Source: Zoroaster sp. YZ-2022 (Eukaryota; Echinodermata; Asteroidea; Forcipulatida; Zoroasteridae). From it: a DNA stretch of 64,000 nucleotides. Position 1 is the stretch's first letter; each line of letters begins with the position of its first letter. The translations under genes and the position numbers were made by a program. This document shows positions 33,055 to 42,789 of this stretch, in pieces. The notes beneath the pieces are model-generated. The model ran no database searches, was not told where the DNA came from, and saw nothing but the letters and a program-made list of their open reading frames with translations. The stretch is from contig CM055822.1 in the NCBI GenBank assembly GCA_029582265.1, positions 42,198,559-42,262,558 on the forward strand, given 5' to 3'.

Positions 33055-33996
33055 TCTTCAATTAGATCTAAAATTTTCAAAACATTTTCCTTATTTATAT
33101 TTTATTTAATTTCATTTATAAATTGTTCACCTTCTTCCTTTTACTGCGACTCATTAGTTATTCATTTACGCGCGGCGTAGGCAGCACATCTACACCGTGT
33201 AGTAGGTTGTAAAATCGTTAATTACATGGGTAAATGAACTGATTTCCCAATGTTAACAATTTTAACTTGTTTCAGAGGGTCTAGAGATGTTTTCTATAAA
33301 AAAAAAATTTTGGGGAAATTTTATGTTAATTACATAATTAACACTAAAACACCTCATTTTTCATCAAAAAATTCATTTTTAAACCCAAAATCTGTACTTT
33401 ATTCACTCAATAGTAGTCCAGTCTATACATACACCATCCTGACATGTATACAAACCCATGGCCCATTCATAAAAAGCCACCTGCTATCAATCACTCAGAT
33501 ACCGCCATCATCCGACCCCCCCCCCCCCCCCAACAGCCATCCCCCAATATCAACCCCCCCCCCCAACATAGACGTTTTTATTGGTCGAAATACATCAGAC
33601 CAGTCAAATGGCCATCACAGAGTCCTTTGAGATGTCTCCCAGACCGCCGCAGGCATGTTATCTGATGGTAATCAGCCTGTGTTTATGACCTTGTGAACCC
33701 CAACGCTAAGCCAGTGTGTACACAAATCCCATAGGGACCCCTCAGGCATGGCACTTGCGGCTGGCTTAAAGGGGTGAACGAATTTCCCCAGTACTTTAAG
33801 CATCTAACACATTATTACTAATTGGGATTGAGAGGAACTTACGAAGGATTACATTTTTTCACCCTTTAATTAAGGAATAATTACAGAAAGTTGGTTGACC
33901 TACTACACCGTGTAGATGTGCTGTCCACATGCAGGGTTAAATATTGTCTAATTTCTTCAATTAGATCTAAAATTGTCAAAACATTTTCCTTATTGA
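33055..33996. repeat. Insert in the Polinton flanked by a 42-bp direct repeat
   Basis: 'tcttcaattagatctaaaat' and its continuation occur at 33055-33096 and 33954-33996 with about one mismatch. Between them is a non-Polinton sequence with a 26-bp inverted repeat (33182-33207 and 33898-33923, 'cagcacatctacac' on to 'gtagtaggt'), runs of C (33519-33530 and 33556-33565) and normal base composition. It reads as a secondary insertion, though the long direct repeat is atypical for a transposon target duplication. It may have displaced a gene. Confidence 0.55.
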
Positions 33997-34111
33997 ATTT
34001 AAATTACATTCCTTTTCCAATAATCTAGCAATATTCATATTTTATATATAAATTATATAATTATCATTTTTTTAAATAAAATTACAAAATGTATAGACAA
34101 AATATTAATAA

Positions 34112-34300
34112 GTCACCTAGTACAACTTAACAAGTCACCTAGTGCAACTTAATAAGTCACCTAGTCAAGTCACCTAGTACAACTTAATAAGTGACCTAGT
34201 ACAACTTAACAAGTCACCTAGTCAAGTCACCTAGTACAACTTAACAAGTCACCTAGTCAAGTCACCTAGTACAACTTAACAAGTCACCTAGTCAAGTATC
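34112..34300. repeat. 'aagtcacctagtacaactta' tandem repeat
   Basis: About nine copies of a 20-21 bp unit, some shortened to 'aagtcacctagtc', next to the 3' end of the ATPase gene. Confidence 0.9.
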
Positions 34301-34302
34301 GC

Positions 34303-34902
34303 GTAATCGGTAGGTTGATCCGTTTTTAAAATCAACTTGCTGTGTTTGACTCGTTTTAATTTGTCGTGCATTTGTATTCTCAACTCTTTCGTCAGTATGA
34401 CGTCATTTTATCGAAGACAATTTTCGAACGAGTCTCTATCTTTACAATAAAATATACACACTCACTTTAGTTGCTCTCTAAAACGTTTTAACACGGTGTT
34501 ATATTTTTGCGAAAGAATCCAACAGCTGTGTTTAACGTGTCTTCCGCTAAAAGCCAACTGAGTGATCATACATTTATTATTCTCGTCGTATTTTTTATAC
34601 TGTAATTCTTTACTCGCGCTACAGTCGTCGATGATAAACAACGTTTCGTCTCCTTTAAATACGTCGCTATACATTTCTATCGCTTTGTTTAACGACGTCA
34701 CACTCAGATCGTTAACAAACACTCGCTCATCGTTCCAAATCCATTTTCTATTTTGATACGCGATATTTACTGCGACGGTGATAATATGACGATAGTTGTA
34801 AAATATTTACGATATTCTTTTTCCAATAAATTTAAAATAAATTCTGTTTTTCCACATCCGGTCTGTCCGCAAATTAAGGCGGCGTGCGTATATTTCGGTA
34901 AC
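34303..34902 (-). pseudogene. Polinton genome-packaging ATPase (FtsK/HerA type)
   Basis: Starts MLPKYTHAALICGQTGCGKT (Walker A GQTGCGKT at about 34860) and reads on to a stop within ILSPSQ. After a frameshift: VFVNDLSVTSLNKAIEMY, TLFIIDDCSASKEL (Walker B), LAFSGRHVKHSCWILSQKYN, then a stop and KDRDSFENCL, KHSKLILKTDQPTDYAIL. This is the whole ATPase that pumps DNA into the capsid. At least three lesions are visible. It lies 18 bp from the capsid gene on the same strand. Confidence 0.9.
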
Positions 34903-34919
34903 ATAGTTTTTAATAATAG

Positions 34920-36135
34920 TCAACATGTTAATATATCATGGAATGAAATCGTCCGTCTTTGATATTGAGTTGCGCGTCCATGAAGGGTAATTCCTTCGGA
35001 TAAGTTTTGTACTGGTCTTCCGCTTCCGTGCATTTTATTGTCGTCGATGTTTCTCATATCTAAAAACAAACCGTATCTATTTAGTAAATAATCGGCTTGT
35101 TTGATGTCGGATGAATTTAAAGCCTTGATTACTCGCATGGCGTGTTCTTTTTTCGAATCTCCGAAATATTTTTGTATTTCTTCCCAGTGTTGATACCTAC
35201 GCATTCCCTGCGCGTAGAGTTGATTGGGAACTCCCTCGATAGTAACCGAAACTTTATCGATTTTTGGATTATAAAACTTGTTCGTTTCTTTTACGTCGGG
35301 CTCTTTGAATAAAAACAATATTCCTTTTATGCTTCTGGCGGGTGTATTTAGATTTATATTCCACGTTGTATCGCGTTTGTTTAAAAGCGTCACGCTCTGC
35401 CTCAAGACTCTATCGTACAATATCGCCAACTTGGCGCTATATTGATTTTTAATCGTTTGCGCGAGATGCGGCATATGAACGACTTCGAATTCTAAAGAAA
35501 TTCCGCTTATGATGTATTTAGCATTATCGTCGGAGCTTTTAATCACTTTAGAAAATTTATTAAACTCGAGTTCGTAGGTGAGACGATCCCCTATCCCCGA
35601 TTGAAAATACGGTTGATGATCGGTCAATAATTCAAAATCGATATCTATTTTTTAGAGTATCCGCCACGGCTTTGTCTTTTCCTTCGTTAGCCGTGGCATC
35701 ACTACCAGTAGCGCCTACTCTTAATTTAGTTATATTAGGAATTTCGATTCCTTGATACGCTAGATTATCGCGTTGGTCTTTCGCCAACCACTCGTCTTTG
35801 AAACAGTTGAATACATCTGCATCGTCTAAAGAAAATACTTCATTTCCCTCCATTTTAATGATTATATTTTTTACGATGGCTCTGCCTATATTATGTACAA
35901 TCGTTCTTGTGTCGTCGTTGACAGATTCGAGATTTATATTAAAAGCTAATCTAACCGTATCCGGAACGATAACACCGTTTTCTCCTAAATTTGGAAAACG
36001 AACGGTCAACAGTTGATTTTCGGTGATTGTGCTCGGATTGTTTGCAATGACGACTTTTTTACGCGTTCCTTTTAAACCTAAAGGTTCTCTCAATTTTCTG
36101 TATGGATTTATTTTGTCTCCGTAGGCGTTAATCAT
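34920..36135 (-). pseudogene. Polinton major capsid protein (double jelly roll)
   Basis: Two frames: 35632-36135 (MINAYGDKINPYRKLREPLG, then NNPSTITENQLLTVRFPNLG, VIVPDTVRLAFNINL, IGRAIVKNIIIKMEGNEVFS) and 34920-35627 (LLTDHQPYFQSGIGDRLTYE, VVHMPHLAQTI, YDRVLRQSVTLLN, SIKGILFLF, YLLNRYGLFLDMRNI). Together about 400 residues. The N-terminal NPSTI...NQLL...RFPNLG signature is that of Polinton major capsid proteins. One frameshift at about 35630 separates the halves. It is divergent from the plus-strand genes that begin 41 bp away, so 36136-36175 probably holds promoters for both. Confidence 0.9.
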
Positions 36136-36175
36136 ATTTACTACGTAATTTTAAATTGTTTTTTTATTTTTTTAA
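36136..36175. promoter_or_regulatory. Bidirectional intergenic region in the Polinton
   Basis: Forty AT-rich bases between the divergent capsid gene and the plus-strand membrane protein gene. Position alone suggests divergent promoters; no specific motif is recognised. Confidence 0.3.
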
Positions 36176-36621
36176 ATGGTTAGTAAATTATTTAAAAAAA
36201 TGGCACTTGCATCGATTGGAATGATGATTTTTGGCGCTATAGTAAACGTGGCAGCTTTTTCGGGAAGAAATGTGTTATCTTCTCTTTTAACCAACAACAA
36301 ACAAGAAATAAAGAGAAACAATTTAGAGATGGAACAATTTACTAAAGCCAGAGACAAATATTTGAGAGAGCGCTCGAAATATTTAGATTTAATAAACGAA
36401 AATCTCTTAAAAGAATCGCACGCTTGAAAACATTTAACAACGCCGACGAGGCACTATATGAATATTATATCGTTACCGGTAGACATTTAGATTTACCGGA
36501 AGATTTTTACAACGAACCTAAACTAGAAGATTTTGTCTCTCCTAGCGAAAATCAAAAAACGGGATAATTTTTATTCATTATCTTAGGTATGACGGTAGCG
36601 GATTACGTGAGTTATAAATAA
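36176..36621 (+). pseudogene. Conserved Polinton membrane protein
   Basis: Starts MVSKLFKKMALASIGMMIFG with a transmembrane segment, then GRNVLSSLLTNNKQEIKRNN and a helical part to INENLLKESHA. A one-base frameshift leads to KTFNNADEALYEYYIVTGRH and EPKLEDFVSPSENQKTG, a stop, then a second hydrophobic end (FLFIILGMTVADYVSYK). N- and C-terminal membrane segments around a helical body is a pattern I know from Polintons; the role is probably in the virion. Confidence 0.6.
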
Positions 36622-36649
36622 TTTTAAAAAGATAAAAAGTAATTGTAAA

Positions 36650-37860
36650 ATGGCAGAAGTAGGTGAAATCCCGATGGAACGTTTAGGTGACAATGATCAA
36701 GAAGAAGAAGAAGAAGAACAACAGCAACAAGAAAATGATGAAACATCAGAATTCAATCGCGATGAACAAAGAGAAAATTTAGCAAGATTAGAAGAAGGCA
36801 CCTCGAGAATAAATACAGCAGCGCAAAGAAAGACCTTTCGTGTTAATAGTTTTTTTACATTTTATTCAAAACAAAGGCTATGAAATAACCAAATTACCTC
36901 AATATGAAAATTATCTAGCGATGCTAATTCGGAAGATTTTGCATCGCTTAATGTAATATCTAATAGAACTCGCGCAATTACAAATGAATCAGGACCTAAA
37001 TTTATTAGAGAAAAATTGGGTGTAAGAAACTTTGGTTTAAAAAATAAAAAAAGGATACTTCCTCCCGTTATTAAACTTGATAGAACAACCCTTAAATCTC
37101 CTTTACCTCGAAATTTACCAGAAGCTCGAGAATCTTCTGAAACTATCGGTGACGTGATACAATCCACCGTTGAAATAATTACTATCGCGAGAGAAGAAGG
37201 AGAAACTGATCAACTTCCAATGCGAGATATATACGCTAACGATATAGCCGTGCGAAGGACAAGAGGCGCACTAAAAGATAATAGGTAAATTGGACGAACT
37301 CGATAGAAAAATCAATGATATTAATCAAAAAATCAACAATATTGATCAAAGAATCGCCGAAAATGAAATAGGAGATGAAAACGCGGTTGATGATATAAAA
37401 AAACGACAAGAACTTTTAAAAGATCGACAAAAAAAAACTAGACGAAAGAATAGGTAGATTAGAAGTGATAAAAATAAATGTGCGAGGCGCTCGTAATCAA
37501 CTCGATAGATTGAAAGAATTGTTACAATACTTGAAAGAAACCGACGACACGTTGCGTGAATAAAATGCAACTATATTTAGAGAACAAGGCTTAACGATTG
37601 CCGGTTTCTTAAGTTTTGTTACTGCGGTGGTGACTACTATCATCGGAGGGATAGTAACTACTGTAAATGCTGTAATTTCAGCTGTAAGTTCAGCCGTAAG
37701 TTCATCTGTAAGTTCGGCTGAATCGGCTACATCAGCTAAACCGGAACCTAAACCCAAACCTAAACCCGAACCTAAACCAAACGCCAGATGATGGCGGCAG
37801 CGGCGTAAAAGACTGGATAAAAAAACTGTTAAAAATCTGGCGAAAAATCTGGCGTTTGAA
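36650..37860 (+). pseudogene. Polinton acidic coiled-coil protein with membrane segment
   Basis: Begins MAEVGEIPMERLGDNDQ with a glutamate/glutamine run, then NLARLEEGTSRINTAAQRKT, and after frameshifts GVRNFGLKNKKRILPPVIKL, a long coiled coil (KINDINQKINNIDQRIAENE and on to 37560), FREQGLTIAGFLSFVTAVVT (membrane segment), a serine/valine repeat and a KPEPKPKPKPEPKP stretch, ending with GGSGVKDWIKKLLKIWRK. About five frameshifts, one at an A9 run (37428). The 'REQGLTIA' hydrophobic part preceded by a coiled coil is a Polinton hallmark; function unknown. Its tail overlaps the end of the convergent minus-strand gene. Confidence 0.6.
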
Positions 37861-38676
37861 TTATTTCCTGCAACGTGCCATCCTCATCCATCGAACCGAG
37901 TATAACATTTATCCAAGCTTGGCTGACGTCGGGAGATTGTTCAATATAAGCGACTGAAATCGTCGATTGATCATATTTTTAAGCGGCATTCCAATCACCA
38001 TCAGCAGCACGATCAAGATTAAACTCCATCATTTTAGCGGTTTTAAAATGATTAGCATCGTACGCGTTATTATAATTAATGGATCGATTTGAATTGTCGT
38101 AGTCTTTTCCTGGCACTGGAATGTAACCGTTGATGTTTATGACATAAGCTGTCCCCAATCCATTCGAGTTTTTGTCAACTTGTTGTTTCCAATCGGATAC
38201 TGGTGAAAGGTGAAATTCATTACATATTCTATTGTAGGCCTCAATGTCTATATTATTTTCGAACGCGTTGTAAACATTTTGAAAAGATGTGGGGCAGCTC
38301 ATTTCTTTGAGCATTCGTCTAATTTGATAATAGACATGAAATCTGAAAAGACTACGAATCATCGGATTCGAATGAAACAAATGGTCGTAACTCACGCCGC
38401 ATCCCGTCGTACTGCACCACGTTACAAAATTTAATTGATTCTGATAAAACTTTAGCGGATTAGTATTCCAATCATTTACAATATCATCGCTGTCAACGTG
38501 AGGTAACTTGTAATTTTGAAAAGGATCCTCGAGTTCTACGTTAAAAATTCATTTTTATTAACGTAAATATTCATGTGAGTGAAATCGCGAGAAGTAATAT
38601 TATGAGTGGGTGTAAAATTTCCAGATTGCGGATACCGTTTCGATAAATTACTCTGAAATGCTTCCGGAATTGACAT
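37829..38676 (-). pseudogene. Conserved Polinton gene, possible minor virion protein
   Basis: Starts MSIPEAFQSNLSKRYPQSGN, then THNITSRDFTHMNIYVNKN; after a frameshift DPFQNYKLPHVD, NQLNFVTWCSTTGCGVSYDH, SNPMIRSLFRFHVYYQIRRM, NIDIEAYNRICNEFHLSPVS, and after an in-frame stop at 37979 TISVAYIEQSPDVSQAWINV. About 280 residues. I recognise the pattern from other Polinton copies but cannot name a fold. Candidates are a penton or other minor capsid protein. Two lesions. Confidence 0.5.
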
Positions 38677-38834
38677 TTTATTATATGAAATTATAAATTT
38701 TAAATATTAAAAGGCATCATACGATAGAAATAAAAAAATTAATAATACAATCTCGATAAATAATACGATCGATAATCGAGACGGTAAACTCACCATTTCT
38801 TTAAATAGCATTAGCATTTGGATCGGGTACTATA

Positions 38835-39404
38835 ATGTGCGTAAAAAAGAAAAAAATATTTCGATGGAAAAGTTGGATAAACGAAAGAAATGAACAAGAT
38901 GAAGAAACAGTGGTCGAGTTTATCGAACGCGGACTTTATAATATAAAAGAAATTATCGACATTGTCTTAAAAACACGCCTTGGCTCAAATTCGTCGTCGA
39001 CGAAACATTTGGTAAATCTATTATAACTATTACTCAACAAAAACGAAGAATTAAATTTTCCTCGGGATTAGCTAATTTACTCGGGTTTGATAATGAATAT
39101 TTAGGTGATGGAGAGCACGAAGGAAAAAAATTGGTTTGCAACCTTTTAAAATAATATACATTCATTGCGATCAAATTTCTACCAGAGAAAGTTTTCTCGA
39201 CGGTAAACCTTGTACTATTTTAAACGTTTTCCCTCACAAGATAAATCGTTGGGAGAAAGTATGTGGATAGAATATTCTAATCCGTTGCGAAAAAATCTCA
39301 AACGCGGTACGTTAAACGAATTGAGGTTTCAAATTGAAGATTCGTTCGGCAGAGACATAAATAATCACGGTATGCCTATTATTTTAACCGTCGAAATTAA
39401 ATGA
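38835..39404 (+). pseudogene. Conserved Polinton 'LLGF / IHCD' protein
   Basis: Four short frames that form one protein: EETVVEFIERGLYNIKEIID, WLKFVVDETFGKSIITITQQ, IKFSSGLANLLGFDNEYLGD, then IIYIHCDQISTRESFLDGKP, KSLGESMWIEYSNPLRKNL and DINNHGMPIILTVEIK. The order 'S-x-x-L-A-x-x-L-G-F', 'Y-I-x-C-D' and 'G-x-P-I-x-x-x-x-E' is a Polinton cargo family of unknown function, perhaps a beta-sandwich capsid component. Three frameshifts. Confidence 0.55.
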
Positions 39405-39424
39405 TTATTATTATATATATAAAT

Positions 39425-39874
39425 ATGGCGAGTATTTACGGACCTAGTCGAAGAAGCGACAACGTTAGCGGCGATTTAAACAATTTTTACATTTATGAAC
39501 AACATGGCTATATCGATAGAGATGAAATTCAACAAAAGATTCTTTTAGTTGAAAAATATCAAATTATACTAGGATGGCACCGTGCATTTAAACTACCCTT
39601 TTACATGTTTAACGATCCACCAACATACTGCGAAATTTTTACAAAATTTATGAAAGACGGTGAAATTTTTTCACATTCGACGACGGGTAATTTTGCCATT
39701 GACGTATATTATATTCCTTCTCCAGCTCGAGGAAAAACATTTGTTTTCAATGACAAATTGCAGCATGTAGATTTCGAATTGTGCTTACAAACGCGAGATA
39801 ATAAAACAGTTTTTGTACAAGCGACTTTTTTCGGCTCTTTAAACGCTAAAATCTGTTTCAATATAAAAATTTAA
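39425..39874 (+). CDS. Unknown Polinton protein, paralogue A (MASIYGPS)
   Basis: 149 residues, open. I place the start at 39425 (MASIYGPSRRSDN) rather than 39401, because the next gene starts with the same motif. An N-terminal polar arm is followed by HGYIDRDEIQQKI, GWHRAFKLPFYMFNDPPTYC and a strand-rich end (KTFVFNDKLQHVDFELCLQT, KTVFVQATFFGSLNAKICF). It is one of very few intact frames in the element. The beta-rich second half after a polar arm would suit an attachment or fibre protein, but that is a guess. Confidence 0.6.
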   Translation: MASIYGPSRRSDNVSGDLNNFYIYEQHGYIDRDEIQQKILLVEKYQIILGWHRAFKLPFYMFNDPPTYCEIFTKFMKDGEIFSHSTTGNFAIDVYYIPSPARGKTFVFNDKLQHVDFELCLQTRDNKTVFVQATFFGSLNAKICFNIKI

Positions 39875-39924
39875 AGTTTACCGCTAACATAATAAATATT
39901 GTTTTAAAATGATTATATTAAAAT

Positions 39925-40352
39925 ATGGCGAGTATTTATGGTCCTAGTCATAAAAACGAACACATTTCGTCTAACGATACCGCTTCTAATAAAAACATCT
40001 TTCAAAAAAGTGGTCATATTAATAGTGAACAACTTCAACAAGATTTTGATTTTAATCACGAAGTAAACTACTCTTAGGCATATTTTGGATGCATGAAAAT
40101 AATCAACCAGTGTTTGAACTCAATGTAACAGCAGACTGTTCATTTTATGCTAAATTATTAAGAGGCGAAAATAATTTTTATTCTGCTGTAATAAATAGCA
40201 CTTTAGATGCATCTCTTGGTTTATTTAGATTGCCCACCCCTGAATCTAAATTTTATTTTTCTAATGAAACGCAGCTTTTAGAATGTGGACTTTGCTATCA
40301 AACAGATAATAGCTATTACTACAACATCACCCCCATCAAAGTTTATTATTAA
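39925..40352 (+). pseudogene. Unknown Polinton protein, paralogue B (MASIYGPS)
   Basis: Starts MASIYGPSHKNEHIS at 39925, 50 bp after paralogue A, and reads SGHINSEQLQQDFDFNHEVN to a stop at about 40078; then, shifted, FWMHENNQPVFELNVTADCS and SKFYFSNETQLLECGLCYQT to 40352. The layout matches paralogue A: shared first eight residues, GHI or GYI with a following acidic Q-Q helix, and a Y/V-F-x-N/D...L...C...Q-T strand region. The rest is strongly diverged. One frameshift. Confidence 0.55.
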
Positions 40353-40360
40353 TATAAATA

Positions 40361-41095
40361 ATGAGAGTCTCTACAGAAACAAAGAAACTTTATCCAGATG
40401 TACAGAATATGGATACAGATACTTCTTCTACTAATGTTGAAAACGTCAATGCGTTTCGTTTGCAAAAAATCGACGACATTCAAAAAGAATTACGATCCGA
40501 AAGAAATGAGCGCGAAGCCGTATATAAAAAATATAATAAAATCATCAAAACTTGTTCCATCGTAGAAACGATGGCAGAATTGGGCTGTATGGGAGCAGGA
40601 GCCATTGGAATCGCTAGCATCGCCACAGTTATAGCAGCACCGGTTGGATATATACACGAAGGATTGGCTTTAGGGTTGGGCGGTGCGGCGTTTGCCGTCA
40701 GATACGCGAAATATAAATTATTTAAAAAGCTAAAAAACACGATGAGATTAGAGTTTTAGCAGAAAGTAAACTCAACACCATCGAAAATCACGTTTCAAAA
40801 GCGATCGAAGACGGTGTGATTACCCAAGAAGAATTTCATTTAATCTGCCAAGAACGAAATAAATGTTGTCAAATGAAAGAAAACATTCGAACTAAATTTA
40901 CACCTAAAAATGATGTCGATAGTAGTAAAACAGATGTCAAAACCATCAATGATAAGAAAAAAAAGATCTTATAGAAAAAATGATGAATTTAAAGTAAACT
41001 TTACGATAGCAAAATCGTACGATAAAAAACCCGCTTCGCTATCATTAGTGGAGCGGGTTGATATAAGACCTCCCCCGTATAATTTTAATTTTTAA
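40361..41095 (+). pseudogene. Polinton protein with glycine-rich membrane hairpin
   Basis: Polar start (MRVSTETKKLYPDVQNMDTD), a helix (KIDDIQKELRSERNEREAVY), a glycine/alanine-rich hydrophobic hairpin (MGAGAIGIASIATVIAAPVG and GLALGLGGAAFAV), then after a frameshift at about 40735 a helical tail with AESKLNTIENHVSKAIEDG and ITQEEFHLICQERNK. The last frame (40910-41095) ends RPPPYNFNF. The 'L-N-T-I-x-x-x-V-S-K-A...EEF' tail is familiar from cnidarian and other invertebrate mobile elements. Function unknown, maybe membrane active. Confidence 0.5.
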
Positions 41096-41115
41096 TTTTT
41101 TTTTTTTACAATACA

Positions 41116-41433
41116 CTATAATCGAGTCGTTTTTTCTAACAACTCTTTCATCACGCGATTAAAGAAACGTCTACCTTTCCCTTCGACGCGCTTTAAACTT
41201 TTTACATTTAATGTCTTTGCGCATTTCGTACATAAATTTATCTATGTTTTTGTACCATTTTTACATTTTCGACATGGAACTGGTATACTTTTTCCACATC
41301 AAATTCGCCACTGATGTAGTGCACAATATACCACACCAGGCGCGTTAAGTATACAACACTTGTCTGTTTTTCCAACTAAAAGCCATTCGCATGGAACGAT
41401 TTCTTTTGATAAATACTTTTCGTCGTCATCCTT
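41116..41433 (-). pseudogene. Cys-rich zinc-binding-like Polinton protein
   Basis: Not an ORF of usual length because two stops break it. Read from the right TIR: EIVPCEWLLVGKTDKCCILN, VVYCALHQWRI, stop, PVPCRKCKNGTKT, stop, INLCTKCAKTLNVKSLKRVE, then GRRFFNRVMKELLEKTTRL and a stop at 41116. Paired cysteines (KCC, YC, C-x2-C, C-x2-C) look like two zinc sites. The composition is clearly protein-like across both stops. The start may lie inside the TIR. Possible role: nucleic-acid binding or regulator. Confidence 0.45.
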
Positions 41434-41758
41434 TATCTATTCAACCACATAATATGAATTCGTTTTTTCATATTTTTTTTTTACACCAATATCTTTTTTC
41501 GCTTCAAATTTGAGAGCTTTTTAAAAAAAAACAATCTTGTTTTTACATAAAAAAAAGATATGTAAAAACCCACCTACCCCAACTCATTGACCTTTGACCT
41601 ACCCCAACTCATTGACCTTTGACCTACCCCAACTCATTTACCTTTGACCTACCCCAGCTCATTGACCTTTGACCTACCCCATCTTTCCCTATCCCTATAC
41701 GAGACAAAAAAGTTCAAAAATAATTTTTTGAAAAAGCCAGCTACGCTATTGTACTACT
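41427..41758. repeat. Polinton right terminal inverted repeat
   Basis: Reverse complement of the left repeat; ends 'cgctattgtactact'. It has four tandem units instead of eight, and an extra AT-rich stretch at 41460-41540. Confidence 0.92.
41571..41681 (-). repeat. 25-bp tandem array in the right TIR
   Basis: Four copies of the same unit in inverted orientation; three hold a perfect AGGTCAAAGGTCA and one has AGGTAA. Confidence 0.85.
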
Positions 41759-41975
41759 GATGGTGATGGTGATGGTCGTGATGGTGATGGTGGTGATGAT
41801 AATAGTGGCGGTGGTGGTGGTGATAATGGTGGTGGTAATGGTGATTGTGATGATGGTGGCGATGGTGGTGGTGATGGTATGATGATGATGTCGATAACGG
41901 TGATTATAATAATGATGATGGTGGTGATGATGATGGTGGTGATGGCGACGATGATGACGATGATGATGATCTTGT
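41759..41975. repeat. GATGGT microsatellite, right of the Polinton
   Basis: Continues the repeat interrupted at 26480. Confidence 0.88.
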
Positions 41976-41979
41976 TTCT

Positions 41980-42450
41980 AAACAAGCTTTGACGAAATTG
42001 AATGAACTCAACGCCACTTTCAATTTGAATGAACTGAATTTGGTTATGAATGATAGTTAAGGTCAATCGAATGCTGAACTAATAAAATTTAATGTTTATA
42101 TAAAGGAAAATTAAATTTCAAATGAAATTGATTAAGCTGGGTGTAATATTCTGAAACTGGCCAGGAAAAACCTATATGCTTATATATTTTTTTGTTCTTT
42201 CCAATTAAAAAAAAACACAGTTTGAAGTAGTTTATGGTGTTGTTAATGCCAGCGGGGTTATGTAATTTATATTACACAGTAATTCCAACCATTCGGACCC
42301 CTCCCTTCATAAGGCCTGGATCCGCCCCTGATGTAGGCATATACAAAGTTAATACAATGTATATAATAGATAGAACTGAGGTATATTGGGATGATCACAG
42401 CAAGAAACAAACATCCATATACACGATGCAATCAGGCAAAAAATCATACA
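41980..42450. other. No gene seen (intron 1 of the PAN gene)
   Basis: Intron sequence between the microsatellite and exon 1. No repeat identified. Confidence 0.4.
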
Positions 42451-42453
42451 TAC

Positions 42454-42780
42454 CTCAGCTTCGATAAAGGTATAGATTGACCCTTGCTGCTCGACCAAAT
42501 ACTGGCCACAAACATTGAAGTGTGAGGCGTTGTTGAATTCACACAGATGGGTCTTTGGCCAGTAGTTAGCCGACTGACAATTCGGTGAATCCATGCAAGC
42601 TAGATGACAGAGCTTGTGGTTTGTGGTAGTAGTTGATGAGAAACTCATATCCACCAAGGCAACATCCACTATTCCACACCATTTTGTAATGGATGTTTTC
42701 CCGTAAGCCGCCGATACTTGCGACAGCGCATAGAGAATTAGTATGAAGATTTGAAAATATCCCAAGTTGTCCTGCGCCAT
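42454..42780 (-). CDS. Exon 1 of a secreted PAN/apple-domain gene
   Basis: First coding exon (109 codons) of a minus-strand host gene. It opens with MAQDNLGYFQ and a hydrophobic stretch (residues about 8-24) that reads as a signal peptide, so the product is probably secreted or extracellular. Residues about 33-105 form a PAN/apple-like module: cysteines in WCG, KLCHLAC, PNCQSANYW, LCEF and VCGQY, the usual disulphide spacing of that fold. The exon ends in phase 0 (GCT GAG) at a donor reading GTATGT. The following intron, down to exon 2, is about 16 kb and holds the whole Polinton. PAN modules bind proteins or carbohydrates; the ligand here is unknown. No obvious TATA box was identified upstream. 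Confidence 0.72.
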
Positions 42781-42789
42781 TTCAAAGCA

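Larger units (their letters stand above)
26481..41758. mobile_element. Complete Polinton/Maverick element (about 15.3 kb)
   Basis: Bounded by terminal inverted repeats starting AGTAGTA and flanked by GATGG-type repeat, compatible with the 6-bp target duplication of Polintons (exact bases are ambiguous inside the microsatellite). Gene order: pPolB (+), integrase (-), four small genes (-), an 857-bp insert, ATPase (-), major capsid (-), membrane protein (+), coiled-coil membrane protein (+), a conserved gene (-), four genes (+), Cys-rich gene (-). Core replication, integration and virion genes are all present except a recognisable maturation protease. Most genes have frameshifts, so the copy is inactive or the assembly is not polished. 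Confidence 0.93.
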
